The notes: generated from the sequence alone by a model not told the origin. DNA of 64,000 nucleotides from CAVVNC01 sp963750015 (GCA_963750015.1 CAVVPU010000177.1:25965-89964), one strand, 5' to 3'; shown: positions 50,378-59,564, numbered from the stretch's first letter. Translations and numbers: made by a program.

Positions 50378-51633
50378 CGTTGAGAGAGGTCTCTCGCCAC
50401 ACGTCCGGCTGCTTCCATGATTTCTTCCTCGCTGTCAACGTGGCGGTTCTCCATGAGGACCCTTCCCATGCATATGACCGTATCGACCGCATACCCGTTT
50501 GCCGCATAGACGATGTCCGAATAGCTGTCGAAATTGGGCACGAACTCAGGTCTTTTTTTGTCGAGAAGTATAATATCCGGGGAGGCCCCCTCCTTGATCT
50601 CCCAATCGCCGAGGTGAAAGATGCGGGCAGCGACCGTGGTGGCTGCCTCGAAGGTCTTCCGGGCGGGGAGGAAGGTCGGGTCACTCGAGGTGAACTTGGC
50701 CAAAAGAGAGGCGAATTTCATGGTCCCGAACATATCCAGATGATTGTTTGAAGAACATCCGTCTGTCCCGAGGCAGAAAGGAATACCCATGTTCCGGACG
50801 AGCCCGTAAGGAAGGGTCTTACCGACGCTCAGCTTGAGGTTCGAGACGGGCGCATTGACGAGGTTGGCCCCGCTTTTCTTCAGTATCTCCCCATCTGTCT
50901 CGCTTAACCAACATCCGTGAGCCCCGACGAACCTGTCCGAAAGGACCCCCTGCTCATTTAAGAATTCGACAGGGGAAAGACCGTAGCGTTCTTGAGCGAA
51001 CTGGGTTTCTTCCTCTGTCTCGCAGAGGTGCATGTGGATGAGGACGCCCGTCTCCTCCGAAAAATCCCTGGCCCAGCGAAGGCTTTCCTCTGAGACCGTG
51101 TAGACCGCGTGAGGCCCGAGGGCGAAGGTGACGTACGGCCTGTACTCTTCGGCGATCCTGAAGAGCTCCAGATTAAGGTGTATTTGCTCTTCGGCCTTCT
51201 TCGGGTCGAACATATCGATGAAGACCCCGCTCAGTATGCCCCGTATGCCCATGTCGCGAACGGCCCGGGCAGAGTCTTCCCAGAACCAGTACATGTCGTT
51301 GAACACGGTCGTGCCGCTTTTGATCATCTCAAGGCACGCGAGCTTTGTCCCCCAATAGACGTCCTCCCCGGTCAACTTCGATTCCAGCACCCAGATTTTT
51401 TCTTCAAGCCACTGCTTGAGCGGCATGTCATCGGCATAGCCCCGCATGAGCGTCATCGCCGCATGAGTGTGGCCGTTGATGAGGGAAGGGACTGCGATCC
51501 GGTCCTTTCCGTCGATGATCCGGTCTGCCTGCCGCTCGACCTGGTCCGAAATTTCATCGATCCGGCCGTCTTCGATGAAGATATCCCCTTTCTGACCGGT
51601 CGGGAGCCCCACGCCCTTGACGAGAATACGCAT
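50374..51633 (-). CDS. mtaD: 5-methylthioadenosine/S-adenosylhomocysteine deaminase (amidohydrolase)
   Basis: A 419-residue TIM-barrel amidohydrolase. The metal ligands are in LINGHTHAAM (HxH near residue 58), MHLCETEEE (near 205), and VGAHGCWL (near 233). The substrate-specific LGTDGCSSNN with its Asp is near 290. These match the SAH/MTA deaminase family, which converts S-adenosylhomocysteine and methylthioadenosine to inosine forms. The next gene upstream is a methylthio-nucleoside phosphorylase, and the one-base overlap indicates a joined pathway. It clears methylation and polyamine by-products. Confidence 0.85.
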   Translation of the reverse strand: MRILVKGVGLPTGQKGDIFIEDGRIDEISDQVERQADRIIDGKDRIAVPSLINGHTHAAMTLMRGYADDMPLKQWLEEKIWVLESKLTGEDVYWGTKLACLEMIKSGTTVFNDMYWFWEDSARAVRDMGIRGILSGVFIDMFDPKKAEEQIHLNLELFRIAEEYRPYVTFALGPHAVYTVSEESLRWARDFSEETGVLIHMHLCETEEETQFAQERYGLSPVEFLNEQGVLSDRFVGAHGCWLSETDGEILKKSGANLVNAPVSNLKLSVGKTLPYGLVRNMGIPFCLGTDGCSSNNHLDMFGTMKFASLLAKFTSSDPTFLPARKTFEAATTVAARIFHLGDWEIKEGASPDIILLDKKRPEFVPNFDSYSDIVYAANGYAVDTVICMGRVLMENRHVDSEEEIMEAAGRVARDLSQR

Positions 51634-52325
51634 CAGAAACCCTCGCCCAGGATGCTGTGCATAACCGTCTCCACCATCCTGGAATTCTTCAATACCTGAT
51701 CTTCCATCTCTTCCATGGTAAGAGGAGCCTTTACGATTCCGTTACAATAGTTGTCTATGGAGCAGAGGCTTACATACGGAATTGAATACTCCATGCAAAG
51801 CGTTGCCTCCGATGCCATGGTCATACCCACGACATCGCCGAACTTCTTAAGGATATTCACTTCCGCTCTGGTCTCGAAGCGCGGTCCGCTCGTCTGGGCA
51901 TAGACACCGCCCATTTGAGTTTCCGCCTGAAGATTCGTGCAGACGCTCATCATCCTCTCGGCCCAGGCCCTATCCATGAGCGGGATAGTGAAGCGCGTTT
52001 CGTAATCGAAAAAAGTGGGTATGTTGGAGAAGGAGACAAAATCGTCCGGAATGACAAACGTGCCCGGTTTGAGGCCTATTTTGAGACTGCCGACAGAATT
52101 GACGGCGATCACGCCTTCCACGCCGAGACTCTTGAGGGCCCAGATGTTGGCATGGTGAGCCACTTTGTGGGGCGGTACATGTTTCTTCCCGTGCCGCTGG
52201 ACAAATAGATGCTGCGACGCCTTATAGACCGAGACCTTGCCGTAAGGCGTCTCGACCGGCACCTCGTCCCAATTGCTGAAAAGGGTCGACCTGAAGAGCG
52301 ATGTACCTGCTATTATGGCTTTCAT
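51633..52325 (-). CDS. Methylthio-nucleoside phosphorylase (MTA/methylthioinosine phosphorylase family)
   Basis: A 230-residue purine-nucleoside phosphorylase of the MTAP type. The phosphate-site VPPHKVAHHANIWALKSLGV and VIAVNSVGSLK (near residue 75) and the QTSGPRFETRAEV and VGMTMASEATL (Met near 167) blocks fit the family. The base-binding loop reads SIDNYCNG, where human MTAP has TDYD and inosine-specific PNPs have Asn. Together with the adjacent deaminase, methylthioinosine is a reasonable substrate, but adenine specificity is not excluded. It ends at the deaminase start (one base overlap). Confidence 0.82.
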   Translation of the reverse strand: MKAIIAGTSLFRSTLFSNWDEVPVETPYGKVSVYKASQHLFVQRHGKKHVPPHKVAHHANIWALKSLGVEGVIAVNSVGSLKIGLKPGTFVIPDDFVSFSNIPTFFDYETRFTIPLMDRAWAERMMSVCTNLQAETQMGGVYAQTSGPRFETRAEVNILKKFGDVVGMTMASEATLCMEYSIPYVSLCSIDNYCNGIVKAPLTMEEMEDQVLKNSRMVETVMHSILGEGF

Positions 52326-52332
52326 AAGGTTT

Positions 52333-54366
52333 CTACCCCCTTTCTTCGTTAATCAGCTCGATCAACTCGTCGTAGGAGATCGTCCGAACGCCTAGTGCCT
52401 TGGCCTTCGCAAGTTTCGACCCCGGGCTCTCGCCGACGACGAGGTAAGCGGTGCTCGATGAGACTGAGGATGAGACACGTCCTCCCTGTTTTTCGATCAT
52501 CTCTTCTACTTCCTTTCTGGGTATTGGCAGGCTGCCGGTAACGACAAAGGATATCCCCTGAAGCTTTGCCTCGCGGTCCTCACCCCTGACAAAATCGGGA
52601 TTTTCCATCTGAAATCCGAGAGATATGAGTGCTTCAAGGGTCTCTATATTCCTTTCATCATGAAAGAAGAGGGCGACGGAGGAGGCGATCTTCGTGCCGA
52701 TTTGCTTTATTTCGAGGATCCTCTCCACGGGTACCCGGTAAAGATCGGAAAGTCCCTCAAAATGGCTCGCGAGCAAGCGGGCGACGTATTCTCCCACGTG
52801 GAGGACGCCGATGGCGAAGAGGAACTTGGCCAGAGTCGTCCGTTTCGACCGGTCGATGGCTGCCATAAGATTTTCGGCGGATTTCTTTGCAAACCTGGGG
52901 AGCTCGAGGAGGTCGTCTTCGGTGAGGCGGTAAATGTCCTCGAAGTGTTTGACGAGTCCCTTAGAGTAGAGAAGCTCCACGTTCTTCTCCCCGAGCCCCT
53001 CGATATCCATGCCTCCCCGGGAGGCGAAGTGGATAATCTTCTCCTGAACTTGAGCGGGGCAATAAAGGGATAGGCACCGAAGCGCCACTTCGCCTTCTTC
53101 TCTGGCTGCTTCCGACCCGCAAGCCGGACACTTCTCCGGAGGCAATACGCGTCTTTCTTCGCCTGTCCTCTTCTCCTTGACCACTGCAACCACGTGGGGG
53201 ATAACATCTCCGGCCCTCTCTATGATCACCGTATCCCCGATACGCACGTCCTTACGCTCTATTTCGTCCCAGTTGTGCAGGGTGGAGCGTGAAACGGTCA
53301 CCCCGCCGACTCTTACCGGCTCGAAGACTGCAAAAGGTGTAATGACCCCGGTCCTCCCTACACTCCCCAGGATATCCCTGACTGTCGTGGTGGCTTGGTG
53401 GGCCTGGAACTTGTAAGCGATGGCCCATCGGGGCTCCCTGGTTCGTTCACCCAACCTTCGCTGAAGGGAAACCTCATTCACCTTCACTACCGCGCCGTCA
53501 GTCTCGAAAGGGAAAGAGCCCCTCAAGCCCCCGATCTCTGCTACGGCTTCGATGGCAGGAGCTATACCCTTCACCACTTTCAGGACGGCAGGGGTAGGCA
53601 GTCTCCATTCTCTGAGCATTTCAACCAGGTGTACCTGGCTTTCGATCTCTACTCCCTTGACAATGCCCCATCCGTAGCAGACGAGGTAGAGTCTGCGAGA
53701 GGCGGTTATCGACTGGTCGAGCTGCCTTACGGTGCCGGCGGCGGCGTTTCTCGGGTTGGCAAAGGGCGGCTCACCTTTTTCCTCCCTTTCCCGGTTGAGC
53801 TTCCTGAAGTCCTCCAGGTTCATATAAATCTCACCCCTGATGTCGATCTCGTCGGGAATCGGTTGGCTCGTCGATTCGATTCTCAAGGGGAGCGCCTTGA
53901 TCGTCAGTACATTATTCTTGATGTCCTCGCCTATATATCCGTCGCCCCTCGTGGAGGCGCTCGCGAGCAGACCCTGTCGATAGGTCAGCTCTATGGCGAG
54001 ACCGTCGTACTTAGGCTCCACCGTATACTCGATCTCCTCGCCCGTTCGAAGCAGCCTTTTGACTCTTTTGTCGAATTCCTCCAACTCCTCATAGGAAAAG
54101 GCATTATCGAGGGAAAGCATGGGCTGCGTGTGCCTTACCTTGCCGAACCTGTCGACGGGTGGGGCTCCGACCCTTTGGGTGGGCGATTCGGGCAGAACAT
54201 AGCCGGAAGACTCCTCTAGGTCCTTGAGCCGGCGATAGAGGCGGTCGTACTCATCGTCGGAGATAATCGGCGCGTCGAGGGTGTAGTAGCGATAAGCGTG
54301 GTAGTTGAGCTCACCAACCAGCTTTTCTATTTCTCTTTTTATCTCATCCTGCAATGGCATAGCCAC
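52333..54366 (-). CDS. ligA: NAD-dependent DNA ligase
   Basis: A 677-residue ligase with the usual order: domain Ia (1-70), adenylation domain with the lysine in VEPKYDGLAIEL (near residue 119), OB fold, a Cys4 zinc finger (CPACGSEA..CLSLYCPAQ, near 412-435), helix-hairpin-helix repeats (MDIEGLGEKNV onward) and a C-terminal BRCT (VVTGSLPIPRKEVEEMIE, near 597). It seals nicks in replication and repair. ATG 54366 is used; ATG 54360 is possible. It is the first gene of the minus-strand repair and salvage group. Confidence 0.95.
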   Translation of the reverse strand: MAMPLQDEIKREIEKLVGELNYHAYRYYTLDAPIISDDEYDRLYRRLKDLEESSGYVLPESPTQRVGAPPVDRFGKVRHTQPMLSLDNAFSYEELEEFDKRVKRLLRTGEEIEYTVEPKYDGLAIELTYRQGLLASASTRGDGYIGEDIKNNVLTIKALPLRIESTSQPIPDEIDIRGEIYMNLEDFRKLNREREEKGEPPFANPRNAAAGTVRQLDQSITASRRLYLVCYGWGIVKGVEIESQVHLVEMLREWRLPTPAVLKVVKGIAPAIEAVAEIGGLRGSFPFETDGAVVKVNEVSLQRRLGERTREPRWAIAYKFQAHQATTTVRDILGSVGRTGVITPFAVFEPVRVGGVTVSRSTLHNWDEIERKDVRIGDTVIIERAGDVIPHVVAVVKEKRTGEERRVLPPEKCPACGSEAAREEGEVALRCLSLYCPAQVQEKIIHFASRGGMDIEGLGEKNVELLYSKGLVKHFEDIYRLTEDDLLELPRFAKKSAENLMAAIDRSKRTTLAKFLFAIGVLHVGEYVARLLASHFEGLSDLYRVPVERILEIKQIGTKIASSVALFFHDERNIETLEALISLGFQMENPDFVRGEDREAKLQGISFVVTGSLPIPRKEVEEMIEKQGGRVSSSVSSSTAYLVVGESPGSKLAKAKALGVRTISYDELIELINEERG

Positions 54367-54496
54367 GCCGTGTGCCTCTCAGTCGATTAATGGGAGATTG
54401 GAAAACGTCGGATGAATAGTCCGGGGCTTTCAGCTTTCCCGGAATGGCGCTTTTTACTTGGCGCCACAGCCAATCTGCCGTGAATGATCACATATA

Positions 54497-54526
54497 TTGT
54501 AGCAAATTTTTGAAATTATCTATAAA
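54497..54526 (+). promoter_or_regulatory. Candidate promoter of the malic enzyme-fumarase operon
   Basis: TTGTAG (54497-54502) and TATAAA (54521-54526) are 18 bases apart in the AT-rich part of the ligA/malic enzyme intergenic region, predicting a leader of about 120 bases. A second TATAAA at 54617-54622 has no recognisable -35. Small inverted repeats (GGCGC/GCGCC, near 54446; GGCTC/GAGCC, near 54551) are also in this gap. Confidence 0.4.
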
Positions 54527-54654
54527 ATGTTTTAAAGCATCCAAGAGCAGGGCTCGCGCTGAGCCGAGTCCTTACTTAATTCTTAGAGATAAAACACTAT
54601 CGTAATGCGGCTCGACTATAAAATCAGGCCCTGCATCGATCAAGGGAGGCATGA

Positions 54655-56001
54655 ATGGAAAAGAGAGTAACCAAAGAGGAGCTTCTTGCCAAGGCACAGA
54701 AGCCGGCACAGGATGCCATGAAGATGCACCCCTACTACCGCGGAAAGATAGAGGTGGTGCCCAAATGCACCATACGCGATGTGGGCGATTTTGCCATCTG
54801 GTATACACCGGGCGTGGCAGAGCCCTGTAAGGATATCCAGAAGAACCCCGATGCGGCCTATATTCACACGAACAAGGGCAACATGGTGGGTATCGTCACC
54901 GACGGCACGAGGGTGCTCGGACTGGGAGACATAGGGCCTATGGCGGCCATGCCGGTGATGGAAGGCAAGGCGCTTCTTTTCAAGTATCTTGGCGGGGTCG
55001 ACGCTTTTCCCATCTGTCTCGATACAAAGGACCCTGACGAATTTATCAAGACAGTCAAGTATCTCTGCCCTACTTTCGGCGGCATAAACCTCGAAGACAT
55101 CGAAAACCCCAAATGCTTCTATATCCTCGACCGGCTGAGGCGGGAAGCGCCGGTCCCCGTGTGGCATGATGACCAGCAGGGTACGGCAGCGGTCACGGTG
55201 GCGGGTCTCATCAATGCCCTCAAGGTGGTGGGTAAACGCATGGGTGAGGTAAAGGTTGCCCTGATCGGGGTAGGGGCAGCTAACGTTTGTATTGCACGGA
55301 TGATGTTCAAGGCGGGAGTCGACCCGAAGAAGATGATGATCGTGGACAGCAAAGGGATTCTTTCGAAATCGCGGGATGATATTGACGCCAGGTCCCACAA
55401 GGAAAAGTGGGAGCTCAGCCAGATGACCAACGGGGAAGGGAAGAACGGGGACATGAGCGATGCCATCGCCGGCAAGGATGTTCTCATCGCCCTTTCCCAA
55501 TCGGGACCCGATGTGATCAAGAAGGAATGGATCGCCCGAATGGCAGACAATGCGGTGGTCTTCGTCTGCGCCAACCCTATTCCCGAGATCTGGCCGTGGG
55601 AGGCAAAGGAAGCCGGCGCCCGGGTGGTTGCGACGGGAAGAAGCGATTTTCCTAATCAGGTAAACAACTCGGTCGGATTCCCCGCCATTTTCAGAGGGAC
55701 TCTGGACGTGATGGCCCGGACCATAACCGATGAGATGTGCCTGGCCGCCGCCACGGAGCTCGCCAGGTGCGCCGAGGATAAAGGCATTTCCGAGGATTAT
55801 CTCTTGCCCACCATGGATGAATGGGAGGTGTTTCCCCGGGAGGCGGTGGCGGTTGCGAAAAAAGCGATGGAACAGGGCGTTGCCCGTCTCAAATTGACCG
55901 AGAAAGAGCTGTTTTCCATGGCCGAGCAGAAGATCAGGCGTGCGCGGGATGAGGTCGGTCTTCTTATGGAGAAGGGCATTATACCGCCTTACAAGGAATG
56001 A
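54655..56001 (+). CDS. NAD(P)-dependent malic enzyme
   Basis: A 448-residue malate dehydrogenase (decarboxylating) converting malate to pyruvate and CO2 with NAD(P)H. YTPGVAEPCKDI (near residue 50) holds the catalytic Tyr. GIVTDGTRVLGLGDIGP (near 84) and the metal-binding VWHDDQQGTAAV (near 165) follow; GVGAANVCIARM (near 200) is the nucleotide-binding loop, and CANPIPEIWP (near 306) lies near the C-terminal Asn block. It lacks a phosphotransacetylase domain. An ATGA overlap joins it to fumarase. AAGGGAGG precedes the ATG. Confidence 0.92.
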   Translation: MEKRVTKEELLAKAQKPAQDAMKMHPYYRGKIEVVPKCTIRDVGDFAIWYTPGVAEPCKDIQKNPDAAYIHTNKGNMVGIVTDGTRVLGLGDIGPMAAMPVMEGKALLFKYLGGVDAFPICLDTKDPDEFIKTVKYLCPTFGGINLEDIENPKCFYILDRLRREAPVPVWHDDQQGTAAVTVAGLINALKVVGKRMGEVKVALIGVGAANVCIARMMFKAGVDPKKMMIVDSKGILSKSRDDIDARSHKEKWELSQMTNGEGKNGDMSDAIAGKDVLIALSQSGPDVIKKEWIARMADNAVVFVCANPIPEIWPWEAKEAGARVVATGRSDFPNQVNNSVGFPAIFRGTLDVMARTITDEMCLAAATELARCAEDKGISEDYLLPTMDEWEVFPREAVAVAKKAMEQGVARLKLTEKELFSMAEQKIRRARDEVGLLMEKGIIPPYKE

Positions 56002-56843
56002 AGATGAGGGAAGTGGCCACCCGTGACATAACTGCGGCACTCGAGAAGCTCTTTCTCGATGCGGCCTTCGATCTTTCAAATTCGGTGACGGAGATGCTCG
56101 AATGCGCTGCCCGTGATGAAGTCTCTCCCATGGGACGGGAGGTGCTGAAGGAGCTGCTGGAGAATGCGCGGATAGCCCGAACCGAGCGGGTGCCCATGTG
56201 TCAGGACACAGGTCTCGCAGTCGTTTTTGCACAGCTAGGCCAGGATGTGCACGTGGTAGGGGGCAGTCTTGAGGAGGCAGTCGCACAAGGGGTGAGGAGT
56301 GCGTACCGGGAGGGTTATCTCAGGAAGTCCTGCTGCGATCCCTTCACGAGGGCGAACACGGGTGACAACACGCCGCCCATCCTGCACGTAGCGCTCGTTC
56401 CAGGAGATGGGATACGAATCAGGGCAATGGCAAAGGGTGGAGGCAGTGAGAATTGCAGCGAGGTGAGGATGCTTTCCCCTTCACAGGGTGTAGAAGGTGT
56501 AAAGGCCTTTGTTCTCGACATGGTCAAAAGAGGAGGAGCCAATCCTTGCCCGCCGATTATCGTAGGGGTCGGAGTTGGGGGAAATTTCGAGACGTCGGCA
56601 CTCCTGTCCAAGGAAGCCCTCATGGTCCCCTTCGGTGAGCGAAACACCGATTCCCGGCTTGCGGCATTGGAGCTGGACATGCTCCAGGCCATAAACGGGT
56701 TGGGGATCGGGCCTGCGGGGTACGGCGGGCGGGTCACCGCCCTTGACGTGCACGTCAAGATGCTGCCGTGCCATATCGCGTCCCTGCCTGTTGCCGTGAA
56801 CATTCAGTGTCATGCGCACCGGATTCAGGAAATAACGCTTTAA
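55998..56843 (+). CDS. fumA (N-terminal type): Class I fumarate hydratase, alpha subunit
   Basis: A 281-residue subunit corresponding to the N-terminal half of FumA/TtdA. Three cysteines for the oxygen-sensitive [4Fe-4S] cluster are in VPMCQDTGLAV (near residue 68), GSENCSEVRM (near 153) and GANPCPPIIVG (near 180). ANTGDNTPPILH is a family block. The enzyme hydrates fumarate to malate. Two-subunit forms are usual in anaerobes and archaea. The four-base overlap with malic enzyme and adjacency to the beta subunit suggest a fumarate-malate-pyruvate sequence. Confidence 0.92.
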   Translation: MKMREVATRDITAALEKLFLDAAFDLSNSVTEMLECAARDEVSPMGREVLKELLENARIARTERVPMCQDTGLAVVFAQLGQDVHVVGGSLEEAVAQGVRSAYREGYLRKSCCDPFTRANTGDNTPPILHVALVPGDGIRIRAMAKGGGSENCSEVRMLSPSQGVEGVKAFVLDMVKRGGANPCPPIIVGVGVGGNFETSALLSKEALMVPFGERNTDSRLAALELDMLQAINGLGIGPAGYGGRVTALDVHVKMLPCHIASLPVAVNIQCHAHRIQEITL

Positions 56844-56852
56844 GTGAACTGG

Positions 56853-57410
56853 ATGGATATCAAGCGAATCACGACGCCCTTTCGGGAAAAGGATGTAGAG
56901 GAACTCAGAACGGGAGACAGGGTTCTGCTGAATGGTTGCGTTTATACGGCGAGGGATGCGGCTCACACAAGGTTTATAGAGGCGTTGGATGCGGGTCGGT
57001 CCCTGCCTTTCGATATCTCGGACCAGATAGTCTATTACTGCGGCCCGACTCCCCCATCGCCTGGAAGGGTCATCGGGGCCGCCGGGCCGACGACCGCCTC
57101 TCGCATGGACACCTATACGCCAAGGCTTCTGTCTCTCGGATTAAGAGGCATGATAGGGAAGGGGAAGAGGTCGGAGGCGGTAAAGCAGGCGATCAGCCGG
57201 TTCAAAGCGGTCTATTTCGGGGCGACCGGAGGAGCGGGCGCCTTGCTGTCGAGAACCGTCGTATCCTGCGAGGCAGTCGCCTACGAAGACCTGGGACCTG
57301 AAGCAGTCATGCGACTTCGCGTGATTGACCTGCCCCTTGTGGTGGTGAATGACTCTTTTGGTAATGATTTGTATGAAATGGGCTCAAGACAATACGGTAT
57401 GGCGCACTAA
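56853..57410 (+). CDS. Class I fumarate hydratase, beta subunit
   Basis: A roughly 185-residue subunit matching the C-terminal half of FumA/TtdB. LRTGDRVLLNGCVYTARDAAHTR (residues 19 onward), YYCGPTPPSPGRVIGAAGPTTASRMD (near 65; acid/base and Thr/Ser substrate contacts) and GKGKRS (near 103) are family blocks. The start is uncertain: GTG 56844 immediately follows the alpha stop, while ATG 56853 has AAGTGA five bases upstream and is preferred. It ends the operon; ino1 has its own promoter 14 bases downstream. Confidence 0.9.
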   Translation: MDIKRITTPFREKDVEELRTGDRVLLNGCVYTARDAAHTRFIEALDAGRSLPFDISDQIVYYCGPTPPSPGRVIGAAGPTTASRMDTYTPRLLSLGLRGMIGKGKRSEAVKQAISRFKAVYFGATGGAGALLSRTVVSCEAVAYEDLGPEAVMRLRVIDLPLVVVNDSFGNDLYEMGSRQYGMAH

Positions 57411-57423
57411 GGCCGATTTTCTT

Positions 57424-57452
57424 TTGACATTTTAGGTCGAATATTCTAAAAG
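57424..57452 (+). promoter_or_regulatory. Promoter of ino1
   Basis: TTGACA (57424-57429) and TAAAAG (57447-57452) are separated by 17 bases. Predicted initiation is near 57459, a leader of about 17 bases before ATG 57476, with AGGGG in between. Confidence 0.5.
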
Positions 57453-57475
57453 AGAGAAAACCTCCAGGGGATTCC

Positions 57476-58573
57476 ATGCGCGAAATTCGAATTGGAATTA
57501 TGGGAGTAGGAAATTGCGCAAGCTCTTTAGTGCAGGGGATTGAGTATTATGGGGGCAAGAAAGAGAACGAGATCGCATCTGGTTTGATGCACCATGAAAT
57601 ATGTGGATACAGGGCGGAGCACATCAAGGTTGTCGCCGCCTTCGACATCGACAGAAGAAAGGTAGGGCGCCCGCTTCGCGAGGCCGTCTTCGCAGCCCCG
57701 AACTGTACGAAGAGAATCTCTCCCGTCCTTCAAGGCAACGACGTCGAGGTTTCCATGGGGATTCCCCTTGACGGCGTCTCCGATCACATGAAAGATTATC
57801 CGGAAGAAAGAAGGTTTGTCGTTGCGGACGGGCCGTCCGCAAATGTAGTGGAGGTGTTGGGCGAGAGGGGGGTGGAGGTGCTTGTCAACTATCTCCCGGT
57901 AGGATCGGAAGAGGCGACTCGATATTACGCCCAGTGTTGCCTGGAAGCAGGGGTCAGCCTCGTAAACTGCATCCCGGTCTTCATTGCCTCCGATCCGAGG
58001 TGGGTAGCCATGTTCGAAGAGAAGGGCATCCCCCTTGCCGGCGATGACGTGAAATCACAGCTAGGGGCGACTATCATTCACCGCACCCTGGCGAAGCTGT
58101 TTAACGACAGGGGGGTTTTCATCGATAGGACGTACCAGTTGAACACGGGGGGCAACACCGATTTCCTCAACATGTTGAACAGGGAAAGACTCGTCTCGAA
58201 GAAAATATCGAAAACCGAGGCGGTTCAGTCCCAGCTCGACGTCCCTCTGGCAGCGGAGAACATCCATGTGGGTCCGTCCGATTATGTGCCGTGGCAGCGA
58301 GACAACAAAGTCTGTTTTCTGCGGATTGAGGGGAGAATTTTTGGAGACATTCCTATCGACCTCGAGCTGCGCCTTTCGGTGGAAGACTCTCCGAACAGCG
58401 GCGGATGCGTCATCGATACCATCAGGTGTTGCAAGGTTGCCAGAGACAGGGGTGTAGGAGGTGTGCTCGAATCCATATCCGGCTATACCATGAAACATCC
58501 GATAAAGCAGTTCTCGGATGAAACTGCCAGGCGTATGGTTGAAGAATTTATCAGAGAGGAGAGGCTCAGATAG
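57476..58573 (+). CDS. ino1: Myo-inositol-1-phosphate synthase family protein
   Basis: A 365-residue protein of the Ino1 family (archaeal/actinobacterial size), which makes L-myo-inositol 1-phosphate from glucose 6-phosphate with bound NAD. GIMGVGNCASSLVQGIEY (residues 8-25) is the NAD loop, VVAAFDIDRRKVG follows, and NCIPVFIAS and GDDVKSQLGATIIHR (near 191) include the conserved lysine region; the C-terminal LNTGGNTDF is also typical. The next gene is a CDP-alcohol phosphatidyltransferase, ten bases away, so the pair probably makes inositol phosphate-containing phospholipid. Confidence 0.88.
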   Translation: MREIRIGIMGVGNCASSLVQGIEYYGGKKENEIASGLMHHEICGYRAEHIKVVAAFDIDRRKVGRPLREAVFAAPNCTKRISPVLQGNDVEVSMGIPLDGVSDHMKDYPEERRFVVADGPSANVVEVLGERGVEVLVNYLPVGSEEATRYYAQCCLEAGVSLVNCIPVFIASDPRWVAMFEEKGIPLAGDDVKSQLGATIIHRTLAKLFNDRGVFIDRTYQLNTGGNTDFLNMLNRERLVSKKISKTEAVQSQLDVPLAAENIHVGPSDYVPWQRDNKVCFLRIEGRIFGDIPIDLELRLSVEDSPNSGGCVIDTIRCCKVARDRGVGGVLESISGYTMKHPIKQFSDETARRMVEEFIREERLR

Positions 58574-58582
58574 GGAACATCA

Positions 58583-59203
58583 TTGATAGGCTCTAAGATA
58601 GGACATTCGCTCGATCCACTTGTCTTGCGGGTCTACCGTTTCCTGTTTCGAAAGACCGCCGTCAGCCCGAATACACTGACCCTATGCGGTCTCTTCTTTT
58701 CGCTGCTCGCAGCCTTCATCATCGCAACAACCGGTCGCCTCTCCACCGCAGGCATCCTTCTCGTGATATCGGGGTTTTTTGATCTCACGGATGGCGCCGT
58801 TGCGAGGAATACGAACATGGTGACTCCTTTCGGCGGGTTCCTCGATTCGGTTCTCGATCGCTACTCTGACCTGATGGTCATGTTCGGGATTTCTGTATAT
58901 TTCCTTCGGGAAGGCGCCCCTTTGTCCTCTATGGCAGCCTTTTTCGCGGCGATCGGGATAGCCATCATCCCTTACGCCAGGGCCCGGGCAGAAGCAGCCT
59001 CCATACCTTGCAGGAACGGTCTTCTGGAAAGGCCCGAAAGAGTCATCCTTTTGTCGATCGGCCTGCTCCTTCACATTTGCAAGCCCGTAGTCTTCATTCT
59101 CGCCGTGCTCACTCACGTGACCGTGCTCCAGCGGGTGTTCCTGGTAAAGAAAACGACCCGGGAAGCTGCGCGCACCACTCCCAAATTGCCTCACCCTGGG
59201 TGA
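58583..59203 (+). CDS. CDP-alcohol phosphatidyltransferase (possible phosphatidylinositol-phosphate synthase)
   Basis: A 206-residue membrane protein with about six hydrophobic segments. FDLTDGAVARNTNMVTPFGG and then FLDSVLDRYSD contain the full motif D-G-x2-A-R-x8-G-x3-D-x3-D (near residues 70-95). These enzymes replace CMP of CDP-diacylglycerol with an alcohol. Pairing with ino1 makes inositol phosphate a likely acceptor, as in actinobacterial PIPS. The only suitable start is TTG 58583, with AGGGA about ten bases upstream. It converges on a small hypothetical gene. Confidence 0.82.
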   Translation: MIGSKIGHSLDPLVLRVYRFLFRKTAVSPNTLTLCGLFFSLLAAFIIATTGRLSTAGILLVISGFFDLTDGAVARNTNMVTPFGGFLDSVLDRYSDLMVMFGISVYFLREGAPLSSMAAFFAAIGIAIIPYARARAEAASIPCRNGLLERPERVILLSIGLLLHICKPVVFILAVLTHVTVLQRVFLVKKTTREAARTTPKLPHPG

Positions 59204-59252
59204 TCTTGAGTCGGATAGGCCGGTCTCCATGTGAAACGACCGCGACCTGGCT

Positions 59253-59564
59253 TTACTCGGAAAAGGCCGATTGCCTCAAGGAATCATTGAGATTTACATC
59301 GCCCGACCAAAATCGGATAGAGAAGATCGAAGGCGGGTCACAAAGTCGTGCCGAAAAGAGGCGCGAAAGGGCTTCGTCGCTCAAGGGAGAGGCGGCATAG
59401 ACATAGAATACCGCGCTAGTTTCGTATGGCTGCCACTCCCGGAGGAGGCACGCAGACTTCGATCGTATCGGCCGCACCACATATTCTTCGAAGTGCCTCT
59501 CCATGCGTCTCAATCCGCCTTCCCGTATTTGGCCTTCCGTCAGCTCGAACCTGTACCAGTACAT
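59253..59564 (-). CDS. Hypothetical protein (103 aa)
   Basis: A 103-residue soluble protein with a coding look: MYWYRFELTEGQIREGGLRR, then WQPYETSAVFYVYAASPLSD and PPSIFSIRFWSGDVN. It has alternating strands and helices and no signal. It is not assigned to a family. The start at 59564 is chosen over 59576 because GGAGGGG lies between the two ATGs. It converges on the phosphatidyltransferase gene about 50 bases away. Its expression is unproven. Confidence 0.45.
   Translation of the reverse strand: MYWYRFELTEGQIREGGLRRMERHFEEYVVRPIRSKSACLLREWQPYETSAVFYVYAASPLSDEALSRLFSARLCDPPSIFSIRFWSGDVNLNDSLRQSAFSE

Noticed and set aside
54640..56286. 548-codon open frame opposite the malic enzyme and fumarase genes
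   Set aside because: The plus strand encodes complete conserved enzymes; the antisense product is His/Arg/Pro-rich with no recognisable domain.
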